NCBI GenBank assembly: GCA_965248715.1
Contig: CBDFKB010000005.1
Coordinates: 62,001-126,000 of the forward strand
Length of the DNA stretch: 64,000 nt
DNA from: CBDFKB01 sp965248715
GTDB lineage: Bacteria; Pseudomonadota; Alphaproteobacteria; Rhizobiales; Rhizobiaceae
Direction: 5' to 3'
A program made the translations under genes and the position numbers. A model generated the notes under the pieces. The model did not search any database, was not told where the DNA came from, and worked only from the letters and a program-made list of their open reading frames with translations. Within the stretch, counting starts at the first letter, position 1; every line of letters starts with the position of its first letter. Below, one piece after another: positions 45,942 through 54,924 of this stretch.

Positions 45942-47858
45942 TTACACACTCCATCTGCCATCTTGCTGCATTTCAGTGATTTCCTTCGCCGCTTTTTCAC
46001 GCTGGCGCTGCTGGCGGATCAAATCGCTAACGGCGGCATCATCGGCGCGGTCGGAATAACGGAACTCGCTATCGGCGTAGCGGTTGATCTCCTGGATCAC
46101 CATGTCGATGGTAAACGGGCGGCGTAATTCGGCAATCATCGCCCTTTTGTCGTCATAGGGTTTGTGGCAGAAATTTTCCGGCGCCTCAAACCATTGGTCC
46201 GGCAGTTCCACATCCATCGCCCGCATCTTGACCGCATCGGTGATGTTTTTGATCGCACGGCCGGTAAAGCGCGGTTCGGCCAGTTTGATGCGGTGCAAAT
46301 AGGCGCCGATATCGGCCATGGTCTTGAAACCGCCCACATCTTCCATATGGCGCTCAAACACTTTGGCCAGCCCTTCTTCTTGCGGTTGGCCATGGTCTTG
46401 ATAGGCGGTTGAAACCGCTTCCATGATCTCCTGCGCCGCGTATAAATCATGCTTGCCGAGGGCAATGTCATGGTTCTTGCCGGCAAGCAGCGCGAAGATG
46501 TCGATATAGTCGTCGCGGGTTTGCGGCCCGTCGACCAACCAGCGCGCGCCGGCGCGCTGGCGCAGGGCATCGTCGACGTTTTCGGGATAGTTGGAAAACA
46601 TGCCAAAGGCGCAATTGCCGCGCACCACGGTGGTGGCGCCGCCAAAACTTTCCATTAGCACCGCCGTTACTTCTTGCTGTCCGGCCGAGGCGCGGTCATC
46701 GGAGCGTTTGGCCGCCACCTGGTCGATGTCGTCGACGGTACCAAAACCGATGGTGCGCGGATTGAGCACGTTGGAAACGAACTGCTTGCAGTTTTGCCCG
46801 GACTTGCCCTGGTAAGATGAAATCTGGTCGACGCCGAAATTCTCGTAAACGAAGCCATAGCCGGCCATCTGGCAATAATCATTGATCATGCCGGCAATCA
46901 TCTGGATCAAAATAGTCTTGCCGGTGCCGGGTGCGCCATCTCCGATGAAGGCGAAGATGAAACCTCCCAGATCAACGAACGGGTTCATTTGCCGTTCGAA
47001 ATCATGGGCCATCAACATCTTCGCCAACTTGATCGCCTGATATTTGGCGATGTGGTTGCCGATGATCTCGTCAGGCTTTTTGAACTGCATGACCAAGGGT
47101 TTCGACTTCACCCCGGGCGCAACATCAAAGCCATTGAGTTCGAAGCCGTCCTGGTCAAGGCGCAAATGGGTTTGTTCAAAGGCACCAAGCCCGGAAAACC
47201 GGCTTTTGCGCGACAACAAATCCTCAAGCGCCTGGTCGGCGGCGGCATGGACACGCCTTGCCAGCACCACATCGTCCGCCGCATCGTCGGCCGCCGCATC
47301 AAGCGTGGCAACCAGCGTCTTTAGCGCATCGCGCGGAGTGGAAAAATCAAACGCCGGTTCGGCCATGTCAGCGACCGGTTCGCTGTCGGCCTCGACGAAT
47401 TGACGCACATAGGCGGCGGCGGTAAACGCGGCGACATAGGCCGATGCTTCCATCAATGCCCGGTAGCGGTCTGCTTCGGCGCCTTCCAATACCGCTGAAG
47501 CGTTGCGTGCGTGCAGCGCATCAAGCCCGGTCTGGCGGGCAAACAGTTCGCCGACCGCCAACGCGATCGCCAATGCACGCCGTGACTTAAACAAGATATT
47601 GTGCTGGGCTGGCGACAACATCTGATCACCAACCGTGACCGCAGCCAACGTCGCCGCGAACTCGATCTCGTTGATCGAGCGCTGGCCGGCGGTGGAAACC
47701 GTCGACACAAAGCGCCGCCTTGTGCCGGCAATTTCGGTGTTCGAATCCCGCTTTGCGGCGGTCAGCAACACGAACTTTGTCACCAGGCTTTGGGCGGCCG
47801 GCAGATGTTCGGCGATGTCTTTTTCGTCAAGGGAGGTCAATCCGATATCCATGGTCAA
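45942..47858 (-). CDS. AAA+ ATPase of an uncharacterised three-gene module
   Basis: 638 residues. Residues 1-270 are helical and unrecognised (EFAATLAAVTVGDQM, ALAIALAVGELFARQTGLDA). The AAA+ core follows: Walker A GDGAPGTGKT at 306-315, Walker B-like GFGTVDDID at 371-379 and a sensor/arginine block FGMFSNYPENVDDALRQRAG at 418-437, matching the usual N-P-x-x-x-D-x-A-L-x-x-R pattern. C-terminal lid RFTGRAIKNITDAVKMRAMD. It starts inside the end of the 385-residue gene (4-bp overlap). It probably remodels or loads a partner, but no substrate is evident. Confidence 0.8.
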   Translation of the reverse strand: MTMDIGLTSLDEKDIAEHLPAAQSLVTKFVLLTAAKRDSNTEIAGTRRRFVSTVSTAGQRSINEIEFAATLAAVTVGDQMLSPAQHNILFKSRRALAIALAVGELFARQTGLDALHARNASAVLEGAEADRYRALMEASAYVAAFTAAAYVRQFVEADSEPVADMAEPAFDFSTPRDALKTLVATLDAAADDAADDVVLARRVHAAADQALEDLLSRKSRFSGLGAFEQTHLRLDQDGFELNGFDVAPGVKSKPLVMQFKKPDEIIGNHIAKYQAIKLAKMLMAHDFERQMNPFVDLGGFIFAFIGDGAPGTGKTILIQMIAGMINDYCQMAGYGFVYENFGVDQISSYQGKSGQNCKQFVSNVLNPRTIGFGTVDDIDQVAAKRSDDRASAGQQEVTAVLMESFGGATTVVRGNCAFGMFSNYPENVDDALRQRAGARWLVDGPQTRDDYIDIFALLAGKNHDIALGKHDLYAAQEIMEAVSTAYQDHGQPQEEGLAKVFERHMEDVGGFKTMADIGAYLHRIKLAEPRFTGRAIKNITDAVKMRAMDVELPDQWFEAPENFCHKPYDDKRAMIAELRRPFTIDMVIQEINRYADSEFRYSDRADDAAVSDLIRQQRQREKAAKEITEMQQDGRWSV

Positions 47859-49012
47859 AAATCTCTCAATACCTGATTGCCGGAGATCACGTGGGTGGCG
47901 TAGCCTTCGAACACGGTGCCCAGTTCACCGGCAGCATAGATCGCCTGATAGGCCTCATGCGGCACCAGCGCGTTGCGTTCGAAATTGCTGACCCCCTGGC
48001 GTGCGCATTCCAGATTATCGGTGTTGATGTAAAATTCGTCACGCGCCGGATTGGAACTCCAAAACGAGCGTTTGGCCGGTCGCTCATTCATCGAAAAGAT
48101 TTCCTGCAAGGTCCAGGTCATCAGCCAGGCGTGGCGGTCGTCGCGCACATTGGCCAATACTTGCTCCACCCGGTTGCCATGGGTAGTGGTGCCGGCGTGA
48201 TAGAACGGACCTAACACGATGCGGCGCAATTGCTTGGGGTGCAGATGCTCGAAATCCTGATCCAAATTGGTAGCGATAGTCGACAAGGTCAGGCCGTATG
48301 CGGAATTCTTTTCGGCAAACTGGTCAAACTGATGGGCCAGTTCCGGGTTCAGCAATCCCTCGACCGGAAAAGGAATGTTGATGTTCTTGTTTAATTTGCC
48401 ATCCTTGCCGACCAGCATATTTTTCAGATTTTTCGAACTATCCTCAATTGAAGCCAGATAGACGATTGGCAAATGTTCGGTGCCGTCGAAATAGCCCCAA
48501 TGAACCACATAATAGGGGCGTTTGGTTTTCGGATTGACCGATACCCGCACCGTGCTTGGCAACATGAACGATGCAAATTGGCCGCCATCTTTTACGGTTT
48601 GCAAATAGCGGCGCTCGGCCATCGTTGCCTGTAGCGCGCTTGGCAGTGCCTTTTTGCGTAATATGAAATCGACCATTTCCTCGCGGATGGTGGCCTCGTC
48701 GGACAAAGCGGCAATGCGTTCCTCGGCGGTACGGCGGTCATTTTCCAGCGCCAGCACATTTTCATAGGCAGGAAAGCCGCTTTCGGCTCGTGAAATCCTG
48801 AATTTGTCGGCGAACCGAATGCGGTTTTCCCAGCAATCGAGTGATTTGCGTAGGCGTTTGAGATAGCTGACAGCGATGCCGGCGATCAGATCATGGCGCC
48901 CCGCGCCGCTCTTTTCGTCATGCAGAAATGTATCCAGTCCGGCCAATGCAGCGCCGATCGCCGCGAAATAACGCGCAACCGTATCGTCGTCGTCAGGCAT
49001 TGGCGCACTCAA
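47855..49012 (-). CDS. Uncharacterised 385-residue protein of the AAA+ module
   Basis: No family recognised. N-terminal ~170 residues are helical with an Arg-rich stretch (YLKRLRKSLDCWENRIRFAD). The central part is beta-rich: MLPSTVRVSVNPKTKRPYYV then VHWGYFDGTEHLPIVYLASI; and the C-terminus has DLECARQGVSNFERNALVPH. No signal peptide or TM helix, so cytosolic. Co-translated with the ATPase by an ATGA overlap, so it is probably its direct partner. Confidence 0.7.
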   Translation of the reverse strand: MSAPMPDDDDTVARYFAAIGAALAGLDTFLHDEKSGAGRHDLIAGIAVSYLKRLRKSLDCWENRIRFADKFRISRAESGFPAYENVLALENDRRTAEERIAALSDEATIREEMVDFILRKKALPSALQATMAERRYLQTVKDGGQFASFMLPSTVRVSVNPKTKRPYYVVHWGYFDGTEHLPIVYLASIEDSSKNLKNMLVGKDGKLNKNINIPFPVEGLLNPELAHQFDQFAEKNSAYGLTLSTIATNLDQDFEHLHPKQLRRIVLGPFYHAGTTTHGNRVEQVLANVRDDRHAWLMTWTLQEIFSMNERPAKRSFWSSNPARDEFYINTDNLECARQGVSNFERNALVPHEAYQAIYAAGELGTVFEGYATHVISGNQVLRDF

Positions 49013-49047
49013 GAATTAGGTCCTAAAAACACCGAGCCTACCCTACC

Positions 49048-50130
49048 CTAATTGAGATATTTGCCGGCATCGTGCTTGCGCATCACATCATCAAAACGTC
49101 TGGCAAAGGCATCGTCGGCCAGTTTTTTGCGCCGCTGGATTTCCTTGGTTGAGACCATGTTCTTTTCATGCATCTCCAGCAGATCGCCGATATGAGACTG
49201 GGCCGCTGCGCCGATGCCGGCCATGGTTTCCTCAGCTGCGGTGTCGACCTGATTGCCAAGGGTATTGATCTTGTGGGCCACGTCTTGTTGGGCAGCGGTT
49301 TTGAGCGAATCTTCCAGGGATTTATACAAGACGATGCGCTGTTCGGTGTCGATTTCCAGCTTGTTGATCAAAGTCTGTTGGGCAGCACGCTGATTGTTGA
49401 GGGAATCGACAAAGGTCTGAAACGTCGACGTATAGCGCTCCAGCGTCTGGCTTTCGGCCAACAGTTCCTGTTCTTTGGCCTGGGCGGCGTTGTATTCAGT
49501 CGCCATTTCCGAGCGCCCGCCTTCTAGCATCGCGCGTTGTTTTTGCGTCGTGGTGGCGGCTATCTTGTTTTCCAGATCAAGCAGCATCGGGTTAAGTTCC
49601 TCGATGCGTTTTTGCGTTACCTCAAGTTCTTCGACCGTCATAGTGCGGCGATTGATGACCTGCTTCAGGCTCGCCTCGGAGGCGCTATAGCGCTGGTCGA
49701 GGGTATCCCTTTGCGCCTTCAAAATACCGGTGATCGTATCCGATTTGGCAAGCAATTCCTGCAAATTACCGGCGAGCGACATGTTGCGAACCCGGTCGGT
49801 GCGCATACGTTGGGCGTGCTGTTTGGAAAATATGCCGATGAAATTTTCCCATGTGGTAAAGCTTTTCATGCTCTCGAATTCTGCACCGAACACATTGGTT
49901 GCGTCTTCCAGGCCGATAATCAGGTCGGCGATGTTGCCCTCCATCACCTGTTGCTGGCGCAACACGTCCTCGATTCTGGCGTTCTCGATGTCAAAATCAG
50001 TTTCGCCGATAGTGTCGGCCTGTGCGAGTTCTTCCAGAACCTGGGTGCTCTGGTCGGTTCGCGACCGCAATTCTTCGATGCCAGTGCGGGTTTTTTCAAT
50101 TTCCGTTTCAAAATTCTGCAAAGTCGCCAC
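49048..50130 (-). CDS. Long coiled-coil protein of the AAA+ module (TelA-like layout)
   Basis: 360 residues, almost entirely heptad-rich helix: ETEIEKTRTGIEELRSRTDQ, KQVINRRTMTVEELEVTQKR, NAAQAKEQELLAESQTLERY and NKLEIDTEQRIVLYKSLEDS. No TM segment or signal. The organisation recalls TelA/toxic-anion-resistance and cell-surface-like coiled-coil proteins, but I cannot assign it. It is first of three genes on the minus strand and lies 35 bp before the 385-residue gene. Confidence 0.7.
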   Translation of the reverse strand: MATLQNFETEIEKTRTGIEELRSRTDQSTQVLEELAQADTIGETDFDIENARIEDVLRQQQVMEGNIADLIIGLEDATNVFGAEFESMKSFTTWENFIGIFSKQHAQRMRTDRVRNMSLAGNLQELLAKSDTITGILKAQRDTLDQRYSASEASLKQVINRRTMTVEELEVTQKRIEELNPMLLDLENKIAATTTQKQRAMLEGGRSEMATEYNAAQAKEQELLAESQTLERYTSTFQTFVDSLNNQRAAQQTLINKLEIDTEQRIVLYKSLEDSLKTAAQQDVAHKINTLGNQVDTAAEETMAGIGAAAQSHIGDLLEMHEKNMVSTKEIQRRKKLADDAFARRFDDVMRKHDAGKYLN

Positions 50131-50246
50131 GAGTTGGCCTCCAGATTCGAGTCATGAACTAAACATGAGGTCGCGATGAATGGTTGTTGTGCGAGATATA
50201 GGCGCATTCGACGCTGATTCAAAGCGCGGCATGCAGTGCATTGATG

Positions 50247-50621
50247 TCATTTTCGCGGCGTATCGGTGGCTAATTCGATCGGTTGGCCATGGGGCGTGCG
50301 GGCAGCAGCGGCGTGCCATGCTTGGGTGCGGGCGTCCATTTCACCGGCACTCAGCACGCCTTTGCGCTGCAACAGCCGCTCCAGCGCGATCAACCAACAT
50401 TGGTGATAGTCGCTCTGCTCATCACCGCGTTCGGCCTCGGCAATCGCCTCGCCCAGGGTTTGCGCCCATTCCGACCAAACAAAATGTCCTGCTTGATTCA
50501 GCTCAACCGCGATCGCGAAAATTTGTGCCTGCCAGGGTTCGGCAAATTGCGGGCCGTGCTCATTATAAGCAAGGTTCGTGTGGTCGAATATCGGTGCCAC
50601 AAATTGATCAAATGGTTTCAA
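50247..50621 (-). CDS. Nitrile hydratase accessory protein
   Basis: 124 residues from TTG 50621, next to the end of the beta gene and behind GGGAA; a longer GTG start at 50651 overlaps beta by 44 bp. FAEPWQAQIFAIAVELNQAG, HFVWSEWAQTLGEAIAEAE and DYHQCWLIALERLLQRKGVL match the small activator/metallochaperone family of nitrile hydratase and the related thiocyanate hydrolase. Its job is cobalt insertion into alpha. Confidence 0.85.
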   Translation of the reverse strand: MKPFDQFVAPIFDHTNLAYNEHGPQFAEPWQAQIFAIAVELNQAGHFVWSEWAQTLGEAIAEAERGDEQSDYHQCWLIALERLLQRKGVLSAGEMDARTQAWHAAAARTPHGQPIELATDTPRK

Positions 50622-51267
50622 GGGAAGGTTCCCAGCAATCGACCAACACACAATCGCGGCCGGTTAATTCATCACCCCACAATTCATTGGCCGTAAAGCG
50701 CACGGAATAAAGCCATTGCGGGCACTCGCCCCTGCCGGCAGCGTTTGCTACGGCATACACGTGAAAGCCGCGGATCGCGCAAATCAAGCCGTGTTTCCCC
50801 TTGATATAGCGCGGCACCCTGGTGTGACCCTTAAGATTGCGGTTTACCACCTGAACCTTGTCATGGAGCTTAAATCCCGGCTCGGCGGCGGGCTCGCGTT
50901 CATAAGGGCTTCCAGCCGATAATATGGATCGGGTATCGGCCGCCTTGAGTACCCGGCTAAGCGCCTTCGGCTCGCCCGTGGCGATCCCGCTTGCCAGTTC
51001 CTCACGGGTGGCTAATTTGTGCTCGACCAACATGTTGCCAAGCGCTGCCAGCCAAATCTCGAAATAGGAAGACGACCAATACCGCGCATTGCCGATGCGT
51101 TCGCGCGCGTGCCGCATCATGTCTATATTCCAGGTACCGGTGAACCCCATCGCCACGGTCATCGCCATTACCCGGCGTTCCCATTCGGCATGAAAAACCG
51201 GTTCGTTTGCTTCTGCCAGCACCGGACCAAAGCCGTCGACGCCACCTAGATCGTGCGGGCCGTTCAT
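50608..51267 (-). CDS. nthB: Nitrile hydratase beta subunit
   Basis: 219 residues. MNGPHDLGGVDGFGPVLAEA is the hallmark start. EWERRVMAMTVAMGFTGTWN and ARYWSSSYFEIWLAALGNML follow; the C-terminal SH3-like domain reads KVQVVNRNLKGHTRVPRYIK then GKHGLICAIRGFHV, with ELWG and the C-terminal LVDCWEP. Overlaps the alpha stop by four bases. Confidence 0.95.
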   Translation of the reverse strand: MNGPHDLGGVDGFGPVLAEANEPVFHAEWERRVMAMTVAMGFTGTWNIDMMRHARERIGNARYWSSSYFEIWLAALGNMLVEHKLATREELASGIATGEPKALSRVLKAADTRSILSAGSPYEREPAAEPGFKLHDKVQVVNRNLKGHTRVPRYIKGKHGLICAIRGFHVYAVANAAGRGECPQWLYSVRFTANELWGDELTGRDCVLVDCWEPSLETI

Positions 51268-51878
51268 GGTGCAATCTCGCTTGGATCGAGCGCCAAGCCG
51301 GTGCCGATCATGGCGTCGCGGGTCACCAGTTTTTGCAATTCGGATTGTGGCCAGCCTTCGGTTCCGCCTGGGCGTTGCGGCAAGACCAGGTAACGCATTT
51401 CAGCGGTCGAATCCCACACCTGGACCGCAATGTTGGCCGGCAGATTGACACCGAACTCCGCCAATACCGCGCGCGGCTCGCGCACCGCACGGGAGCGATA
51501 AGGTGCCGATTTGTACCAGACCGGCGGCAAACCCAGCACCGACCACGGATAACAAGAGCAAAGGGTACACACCACCAAATTGTGGGTGGTGGCAGTATTC
51601 TCAACCACGCTCATATGTTCGCCCTGGCGGCCGGTATAGCCGAGCGAAGCAATGGCAGCGGTGGCATCGCCGATCAGCCAGCGGTGAAATTCCGGTTCGT
51701 CCCAGGATTTGGCAACCACGGCGGCGCCGTTTTTCGGGCCGATCTTGGTCTCGTAGGTTTCGATGATTTCATCGAGTGCGCCTGGATCGACATAGCCCTT
51801 TTCGACCAGCAAGGACTCCAGCGCACGAACCCTTGCATCAATGTCGGAAAGATGGCTGTGATTGTGGTTATCGCTCAC
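51264..51878 (-). CDS. nthA: Nitrile hydratase alpha subunit, cobalt type
   Basis: 204 residues from GTG 51878 (VSDNHNHSHLSDIDARVRAL); the long upstream frame has no resemblance. The metal-binding claw is VCTLCSCYPW: Thr after the first Cys and Tyr after the last mark the cobalt rather than iron class. Other conserved parts are YKSAPYRSRAVREPRAVLAE and the RYLVLPQRPGGTEGW block. Hydrates nitriles to amides; no amidase or aldoxime dehydratase is next to it. Confidence 0.95.
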   Translation of the reverse strand: MSDNHNHSHLSDIDARVRALESLLVEKGYVDPGALDEIIETYETKIGPKNGAAVVAKSWDEPEFHRWLIGDATAAIASLGYTGRQGEHMSVVENTATTHNLVVCTLCSCYPWSVLGLPPVWYKSAPYRSRAVREPRAVLAEFGVNLPANIAVQVWDSTAEMRYLVLPQRPGGTEGWPQSELQKLVTRDAMIGTGLALDPSEIAP

Positions 51879-52042
51879 AATGTTTCCAAAATCGGTTGGC
51901 TGTGGCCGTAGTATAAAACCAGACAACCCGCCTGTCATCAACACCACAACAGAATATATGAAATTGTGACACCGGGACGCACAGTTCATGCGGCGGCGAT
52001 TGCCGCCTTGCGTCATTGCTGCTGAGCGGCTATGGAAGCACC

Positions 52043-52084
52043 ATGAACATGAAACTGGCAATCAAATGGTGGCGGGCCCGTTAA
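52043..52084 (+). CDS. trpL: trp leader peptide
   Basis: 13 codons, MNMKLAIKWWRAR, with tandem Trp codons at 52067-52072 followed by Arg. It lies 82 bp before trpE(G), as in the rhizobial trpE(G) attenuator. AAGCACC is the only weak upstream signal, but the paired Trp codons and position are diagnostic. Trp starvation would stall the ribosome here and favour an antiterminator. Confidence 0.9.
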   Translation: MNMKLAIKWWRAR

Positions 52085-52118
52085 CAGCGGCCATCCCATT
52101 TGTTTGTTTGATGCTAGA

Positions 52119-52153
52119 TGCGCCGCGGGTCCGCCCAGCGGCATTTTTTTTGC
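52119..52153 (+). terminator. trp attenuator terminator
   Basis: GCCGC and GCGGC enclose GGGTCCGCCCA, giving a GC-rich hairpin followed directly by an eight-T run (ATTTTTTTTG). It lies between the leader peptide stop and the trpE(G) ATG at 52166. CGGGCCCG earlier in the leader could pair with the terminator's 5' arm as the alternative fold. Confidence 0.8.
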
Positions 52154-52165
52154 GGAGTGCGCACC

Positions 52166-54322
52166 ATGGCGCAAGAACCATTTGCCTATGTCACCAAGGG
52201 CGGCATCGCGGTCAGTCGCACCAGCGATCCTACCCCTTATGACGATGCGGTATCGCGCTATCTCGACTTGCTGGACCGGCAACGAGGCGCGGTGTTTTCG
52301 TCGAACTACGAATTTCCCGGCCGCTACACGCGCTGGGACACTGCAATGGTCAACCCGCCACTGGTGATCGAATCCCGTGGCCGTTCCATGACCATTCGAG
52401 CATTGAACGATCGTGGCCAGATCATGTGCCCATGGATTGCCGAGGCGGTCGGTCATGATGATAATGTGATTTCAGCCGATTTCGCCGACGGTGTGATCCG
52501 CATTGAGATCGCCGAACCGAGTGTCCAATTGCCGGAAGAACAGCGCTCACGCATGCCGACGGTATTTTCGGTGTTGCGAGTGATTGTGGATTTGTTTCGC
52601 AGCGACGAAGACGCCAATATCGGCCTGTATGGCGCGTTCGGCTACGATCTCGCGTTCCAATTCGACCACATCGACATCAAGCTGGAACGTCCTGACGACC
52701 AGCGCGATATTGTTTTGTACCTGCCGGACGAGATCTTGATGGTCGACCATCATAACGCGATCGCCTGGCATGACCGCTACGAGTTTTCCTTTGCCGGTCA
52801 TTCGACCGCCGGATTGGCGCGAAACGGGCAAATCGAACCATTCGAAAATGTTGCCGAAGCGCCGCGACAGTCCGATCACAAGCCCGGTGAGTTTGCCAGG
52901 CTGGTCGACAAGGCCAAGAAATCCTTCATTCGTGGCGATTTGTTCGAAGTGGTGCCAGGACAAACATTTTATGAACGCTGCAACACGGCGCCGTCGGCTA
53001 TCGCGCGCAAGCTTAAGGTGACCAACCCGTCGCCCTATTCGTTTTTCATCAATCTGGGGAACCGGGAATATCTGGTTGGTGCTTCGCCGGAAATGTTCGT
53101 CAGGGTGGTCGGCAGGCGCATCGAAACCTGCCCGATTTCCGGAACCATTTCCCGTGGCAGCGACGCGATTTCGGATTCGGAACAGATCATCAAGCTGCTT
53201 AATTCCAAGAAGGACGAGAGCGAACTGACCATGTGTTCCGACGTCGACCGCAACGACAAGTCACGGGTTTGCGAACCGGGCAGCGTGCGGGTGTTGGGAC
53301 GCCGGCAAATCGAGATGTATTCGCGGTTGATCCACACGGTCGACCATATCGAGGGCCGGCTGCGGGAGGATATGGACGCATTCGATGGATTTTTGTCCCA
53401 TGCCTGGGCGGTTACCGTGACTGGCGCGCCGAAACTGTGGGCGATGCGGTATCTCGAACAAAACGAAAAGAGCCCGCGGGCATGGTATGGCGGTGCGATC
53501 GGCATGGTGCATTTCAACGGTGACATGAACACCGGTCTGACCTTGCGCACGATAAGGATAAAAGACGGCATCGCCGAAGTGAGAGCTGGTGCCACGCTGC
53601 TATATGATTCCAATCCACAGGAAGAAGAGCGCGAGACCCATTTAAAGGCCTCCGCCCTGCTCAACGCAATTCAGCGCGCCGGTGTTGATGAGACTGTCCC
53701 TTTGGCGAGCAAAGCCAAGGGGCCAGGCCACAACCGCCGGATCTTGTTGGTCGATCACGAAGATAGTTTCGTGCACACACTGGCCAATTATTTCCGCCAG
53801 GCTGGCGCACAGGTGATTACCTTGAGAACGCCGGTCAGCGCCGAGGATATCGTCAACGCCGCCCCAGACCTTGTGGTGCTGTCGCCCGGCCCAGGAAGAC
53901 CGGCCGATTTCGATTGTGTAAAGACGGTGCAACTGGCACGCCAGGCCAATTTACCGGTGTTCGGCGTTTGCCTCGGCCTGCAGGCGGTTGCGGAAGCTTA
54001 TGGTGGGAAATTGACCCAATTGGCCAAGCCGGTGCACGGCAAGCCGTCACGGATAAATATTCTGCAGCCTGGGGTGGTTTTTAAGAACCTTGGAGAGGCG
54101 GTGACAGTCGGGCGCTACCATTCATTGAGCGCTGATCGCAAAAATTTGCCTGAGGAATTCATAATTACCGCCGAGGCCGAAGACCGGACCATCATGGGTA
54201 TCGAACACAAAAAGGAACCGGTGGCAGCGGTTCAGTTTCATCCAGAATCGATTATGACCCTTGGCGGCGACGCCGGGCTTAAAATGATCGAAAACGTGGT
54301 TCGCGAATTATTGAATCACTAG
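52166..54322 (+). CDS. trpE: Anthranilate synthase, fused TrpE-TrpG
   Basis: 718 residues from ATG 52166. The chorismate-binding half has NPSPYSFFINLGNREYLVGA, SPEMFVRVVGRRIETCPISG, ELTMCSDVDRNDKSRVCEPG and GAIGMVHFNGDMNTGLTLRT. After about residue 525 the glutaminase begins: ILLVDHEDSFVHTLANYFRQ, nucleophile Cys in FGVCLGLQAVAEAYGG, and the His/Glu pair in AVQFHPESIMT. First step of tryptophan synthesis, using glutamine ammonia. The single-chain form is typical of rhizobia. Confidence 0.97.
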   Translation: MAQEPFAYVTKGGIAVSRTSDPTPYDDAVSRYLDLLDRQRGAVFSSNYEFPGRYTRWDTAMVNPPLVIESRGRSMTIRALNDRGQIMCPWIAEAVGHDDNVISADFADGVIRIEIAEPSVQLPEEQRSRMPTVFSVLRVIVDLFRSDEDANIGLYGAFGYDLAFQFDHIDIKLERPDDQRDIVLYLPDEILMVDHHNAIAWHDRYEFSFAGHSTAGLARNGQIEPFENVAEAPRQSDHKPGEFARLVDKAKKSFIRGDLFEVVPGQTFYERCNTAPSAIARKLKVTNPSPYSFFINLGNREYLVGASPEMFVRVVGRRIETCPISGTISRGSDAISDSEQIIKLLNSKKDESELTMCSDVDRNDKSRVCEPGSVRVLGRRQIEMYSRLIHTVDHIEGRLREDMDAFDGFLSHAWAVTVTGAPKLWAMRYLEQNEKSPRAWYGGAIGMVHFNGDMNTGLTLRTIRIKDGIAEVRAGATLLYDSNPQEEERETHLKASALLNAIQRAGVDETVPLASKAKGPGHNRRILLVDHEDSFVHTLANYFRQAGAQVITLRTPVSAEDIVNAAPDLVVLSPGPGRPADFDCVKTVQLARQANLPVFGVCLGLQAVAEAYGGKLTQLAKPVHGKPSRINILQPGVVFKNLGEAVTVGRYHSLSADRKNLPEEFIITAEAEDRTIMGIEHKKEPVAAVQFHPESIMTLGGDAGLKMIENVVRELLNH

Positions 54323-54425
54323 AGCGTATTCCCGAAAAGTGTGTAGCGGTTTTCGGATAAGAATACGCGACAAAACAAAGAGATAGCGCGACGAAGCTAT
54401 TTCAACGCTTGGTGACAAACGCTAA
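54322..54425. repeat. Mosaic intergenic repeat (RIME-like), module Y inverted
   Basis: AGAGCGTATTCCCGAAAAGT, GTGTAGCGGTTTTCGGATAA and GCGCGACGAAGCTATTTCAA, ending CGCTTGGTGACAAACGCT. Its complement aligns to 29906-30012. It starts two bases before the end of the trpE(G) stop region and fills most of the gap before the response regulator. Confidence 0.8.
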
Positions 54426-54441
54426 ATGTGCGGGGCGGCAA

Positions 54442-54915
54442 TTATGCCGCACCGCGAAAATTACCTTGCGCGATCGACTGCATCCATTGGGCGACCATGC
54501 GCAGCAATTTGTCGGGACTGATTGGCTTGGCCATATAATCGTCCATGCCGGCGTCCAGGCACATCTCCCGGTCGCCTTTTAACGCATGGGCGGTCAGTCC
54601 CAAGATCGGCACATGTTGGCCGCTCTCCACTTCAATCGCGCGGATCGCCTGGGTCGCTTCCAGGCCGTTCATTTCCGGCATCGAAACGTCCATCAAGACC
54701 ATCCGCGGCAGGAAACAGCGATAGGCTTCAATCGCTTGAATTCCGTTGTCGACCACATGGTAGCTCAACCCCGCCGTCTCCAGCGTTTGCTCCACCACCA
54801 TCTGGTTTACCTCATTGTCTTCAGCTATCAAAATGACTTTTCCCGGCTCGTAGCTGATCATTTCTTCCGCCTGAATTTCCTTATTCACCATAATCTTCCC
54901 CCAATGCTTTGGCAT
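54442..54915 (-). CDS. Single-domain response regulator
   Basis: 157 residues; the receiver starts near residue 26 (VILIAEDNEVNQMVVEQTLE), phospho-acceptor Asp in PRMVLMDVSMPEMNGLEATQ, switch Thr in ILGLTAHALKGDREMCLDAG and Lys in DDYMAKPISPDKLLRMV. No output domain. The sequence is most like receivers excised from hybrid histidine kinases (EDNEVNQ...AMAHAL), and it precedes no kinase here. Ten bases from the GGDEF-EAL gene, so they may signal together. Confidence 0.92.
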   Translation of the reverse strand: MPKHWGKIMVNKEIQAEEMISYEPGKVILIAEDNEVNQMVVEQTLETAGLSYHVVDNGIQAIEAYRCFLPRMVLMDVSMPEMNGLEATQAIRAIEVESGQHVPILGLTAHALKGDREMCLDAGMDDYMAKPISPDKLLRMVAQWMQSIAQGNFRGAA

Positions 54916-54924
54916 CCAATTCCA

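Noticed and set aside
49537..50157. 206-residue frame antisense to the coiled-coil gene
   Set aside because: Mirror of a heptad-rich gene; leucine-rich translation is a by-product.
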